Source: an uncultured Lachnospiraceae bacterium (lineage in GTDB: Bacteria; Bacillota; Clostridia; Lachnospirales; Lachnospiraceae). From it: a stretch of DNA of 7,535 nucleotides. Positions 6,753-7,535 of this stretch are shown piece after piece. Every line of letters starts with the position of its first letter. Position 1 is the stretch's first letter. The stretch is from positions 1 through 7,535 of the forward strand of contig CASGVX010000103.1 of assembly GCA_949346185.1 (NCBI GenBank), written 5' to 3'. The notes beneath the pieces are model-generated. The model did not search any database. It was not told the DNA's origin and saw only the letters and a program-made list of their open reading frames with translations. The translations under genes were made by a program, and so were the position numbers.

Positions 6753-7093
6753 TTTAACTCTTCATTCAATATTCCATGCAGCTTTCCCAAATGCAGCACT
6801 GCACTTTCCACATCCGAAAATTTCTTGCCCTTAGCTGTATTCCTCGCCACAATCACAATGTCTAAACCCTTTTCAAACATGTTCAAGTGAAGTCTAATAC
6901 TTTCTCTGATCAACCGGGTTGTCCTATGCCTCACTACACTGTTTCCAACTTTCTTGCTAACAGTAATCCCGAACCTGTTCTCTCCGAAATTATTATTGAG
7001 AACATACATCACCAAATACTTATTGGCATAGGATTTCCCATGATGATACACTTCTACAAATTCTCTGTTCTTCTTAATAGAATGAAATATCAT
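6749..7093 (-). CDS. rnpA: Ribonuclease P protein component RnpA
   Basis: Basic protein subunit of RNase P; it binds the catalytic RNA and the 5' leader of precursor tRNAs. From ATG 7093 it is 114 residues, the family norm, beginning MIFHSIKKNREFVEVYHHGKS. The frame is open to a GTG at 7135, which would add 14 residues without homology to the usual N-terminus. ATG 7093 has a GAGGGG site very close upstream. The conserved RNA-binding stretch is VGNSVVRHRTTRLIRES (49–65); His56 replaces the Asn of the classical RNR motif, a substitution I believe is frequent in Clostridia. It lies 53 nt after rpmH, with a weak hairpin between, and overlaps yidD by 4 nt. Confidence 0.96.
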   Translation of the reverse strand: MIFHSIKKNREFVEVYHHGKSYANKYLVMYVLNNNFGENRFGITVSKKVGNSVVRHRTTRLIRESIRLHLNMFEKGLDIVIVARNTAKGKKFSDVESAVLHLGKLHGILNEELK

Positions 7094-7129
7094 ATTCCCC
7101 TCTATCACATACATATAAATAGAAGAAAA

Positions 7130-7147
7130 GGTCACATGAATGCGACC
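7130..7147 (-). terminator. Weak hairpin at rpmH stop codon: possible attenuator
   Basis: In the minus-strand RNA, GGUCGC pairs with GUGACC (five Watson–Crick pairs and one G·U) around the loop AUUCAU, followed by UUUUCUUCU. The first G of the stem is the last base of the rpmH stop codon. The form suits a leaky terminator or a 3'-end stabiliser that would give more L34 than RNase P protein. The stem is short, so this is tentative. Confidence 0.35.
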
Positions 7148-7281
7148 TATGCGGATAACTTATGTCTTCCCTTTGCTCTTCTATTAGCCAACACTTTCCT
7201 TCCATTGGATGTATGCATTCTCTTCCTAAATCCATGGACTCTCTTGCGATGCCTTTTCTTTGGCTGATATGTCATTTTCAT
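7147..7281 (-). CDS. rpmH: 50S ribosomal protein L34 (bL34)
   Basis: Very small, highly basic protein of the large ribosomal subunit that contacts 23S rRNA. The 44-residue product reads MKMTYQPKKRHRKRVHGF at its start and ends with RRAKGRHKLSA, unmistakable for bL34 (TYQPKKR, HGFRKRM, NGRKVLANRRAKGR). The ATG at 7281 has a strong AAGGAGGT (7291–7298) 9 nt upstream; Met3 would sit too far away. It is the first gene after the strong promoter at 7355–7383 and heads the rnpA–yidD–yidC–jag operon. It is normally next to dnaA, which would be off the right edge on the opposite strand. Confidence 0.98.
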   Translation of the reverse strand: MKMTYQPKKRHRKRVHGFRKRMHTSNGRKVLANRRAKGRHKLSA

Positions 7282-7354
7282 CCCGGATACACCTCCTTCT
7301 AATTATTATACTTCTGCAATAAAGCAAAATTACGCAAAATCACATGTATCTCAT

Positions 7355-7383
7355 ATTATATTAGCATTTGGGCTTTTCGTCAA
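7355..7383 (-). promoter_or_regulatory. Sigma-A promoter of the rpmH operon
   Basis: On the minus strand TTGACG (7378–7383) is followed after exactly 17 nt by a perfect TATAAT (7355–7360). This is 11 of 12 consensus bases at ideal spacing, with an A/T-rich tract upstream (7384–7430) that could act as an UP element. The predicted transcript starts near 7348, giving a leader of about 65 nt that holds two GCAAAAT repeats (plus strand 7324–7330 and 7334–7340) of unknown meaning. Confidence 0.9.
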
Positions 7384-7535
7384 GTATAAATATTATTTTT
7401 TTACAAATAAAAAAATAAACGAAATAAATGTTACTATTCACGGTCATTTCTAGAAAAAAAACAGAATCGTTGTGCTTGCACGGGAGTTTGACAGTTAAAA
7501 TAAGAAAAAAGTACTTGCAGGTCTTAAAAAACCTG
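7384..7535. other. AT-rich rpmH–dnaA-type intergenic region, no gene
   Basis: No supported open frame. The part next to the rpmH promoter is nearly pure A/T (7385–7430). The region also holds the right copy of the 19-bp motif, a 10-bp palindrome TTTCTAGAAA (7447–7456), a plus-strand TTGACA (7488–7493) without a good –10, and a 5-bp inverted repeat CAGGT/ACCTG at the edge (7518–7535). I found no exact DnaA box (TTATNCACA or its complement) here, so origin elements, if adjacent, lie outside the window. Confidence 0.6.
7430..7448 (-). repeat. Right copy of 19-bp motif AATGRCCGTGAATAGTAAC
   Basis: Reads AATGACCGTGAATAGTAAC on the minus strand, 18 of 19 identical to 35–53 on the plus strand, including 14 consecutive identical bases (CCGTGAATAGTAAC). 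It lies about 47 bp upstream of the rpmH –35 element, beyond the A/T tract. Flanking bases do not match the left copy appreciably, so the repeated unit is short or the rest has diverged. No open frame uses it. Confidence 0.5.

Noticed and set aside
7094..7135. GTG start that would lengthen rnpA by 14 residues
   Set aside because: The added residues do not resemble the RnpA N-terminus, the region overlaps the hairpin, and ATG 7093 gives the standard 114-residue protein.
6887..7267. 126-codon plus-strand frame across rnpA and rpmH
   Set aside because: It covers two unmistakable minus-strand genes and their gap, and its translation shows no domain. It is a shadow.
7305..7310. Second perfect TATAAT on the minus strand before rpmH
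   Set aside because: It lies only a few bases from the ribosome binding site and has no –35, so transcripts from it would lack the binding site.
7488..7493. Plus-strand TTGACA as the –35 of a dnaA promoter
   Set aside because: No acceptable –10 follows at 16–18 nt (best 3 of 6), and dnaA itself is not in the window. TAAAAT at 7496–7501 lacks a –35 at proper spacing.
7384..7535. Origin of replication with DnaA boxes
   Set aside because: No exact TTATNCACA or complement is present on either strand here. A/T richness alone is not enough.

Overview
The window is a chromosomal origin-flanking segment of a low-GC Gram-positive bacterium (Bacillota/Clostridia, most likely Lachnospiraceae). The evidence is the conserved order rpmH–rnpA–yidD–yidC–jag(khpB)–mnmE–mnmG–rsmG, all on the minus strand, ending at a perfect parS site. 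Family-level placement is inferred from protein style: a YidC without lipobox and with a long extracytoplasmic loop, and a Jag with an extra basic tail. In related genomes dnaA lies just beyond the right edge on the opposite strand, and parA/parB or noc lie beyond the left edge. Neither is in the window.

Right to left (direction of transcription): 7282–7535 is the AT-rich region upstream of rpmH, with an excellent sigma-A promoter (7355–7383). Next come rpmH (ribosomal protein L34), rnpA (RNase P protein), yidD and yidC (membrane protein insertion) and jag (RNA-binding KH/R3H protein). These are tightly packed (rnpA/yidD overlap by 4 nt; yidD–yidC 23 nt; yidC–jag 16 nt) and look like one operon. 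A weak hairpin sits directly at the rpmH stop codon. The jag–mnmE gap contains a strong hairpin (4382–4416) whose stem and loop are almost exactly filled by a nine-codon reading frame with a good ribosome binding site. mnmE and mnmG, the two subunits of the tRNA wobble-uridine modification enzyme, follow with a 136-nt gap. rsmG (16S rRNA G527 methyltransferase) comes after another 126-nt gap. parS lies 12 nt beyond its stop codon.

The genes serve ribosome assembly (L34, RsmG), tRNA processing and modification (RNase P, MnmE/MnmG), membrane protein insertion (YidC, YidD) and RNA binding (KhpB/Jag), with chromosome segregation marked by parS. All eight genes are intact and ordinary for their families. 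I do not see a new defence, mobile or biosynthetic system. The signals that standard annotation would miss are small: an inverted pair of a 19-bp motif (18/19 identical) near the two window ends, the hairpin-embedded leader frame before mnmE, an orphan strong ribosome binding site before mnmG, a possible attenuator between rpmH and rnpA, and an asparagine in YidC where the groove arginine is usually found.
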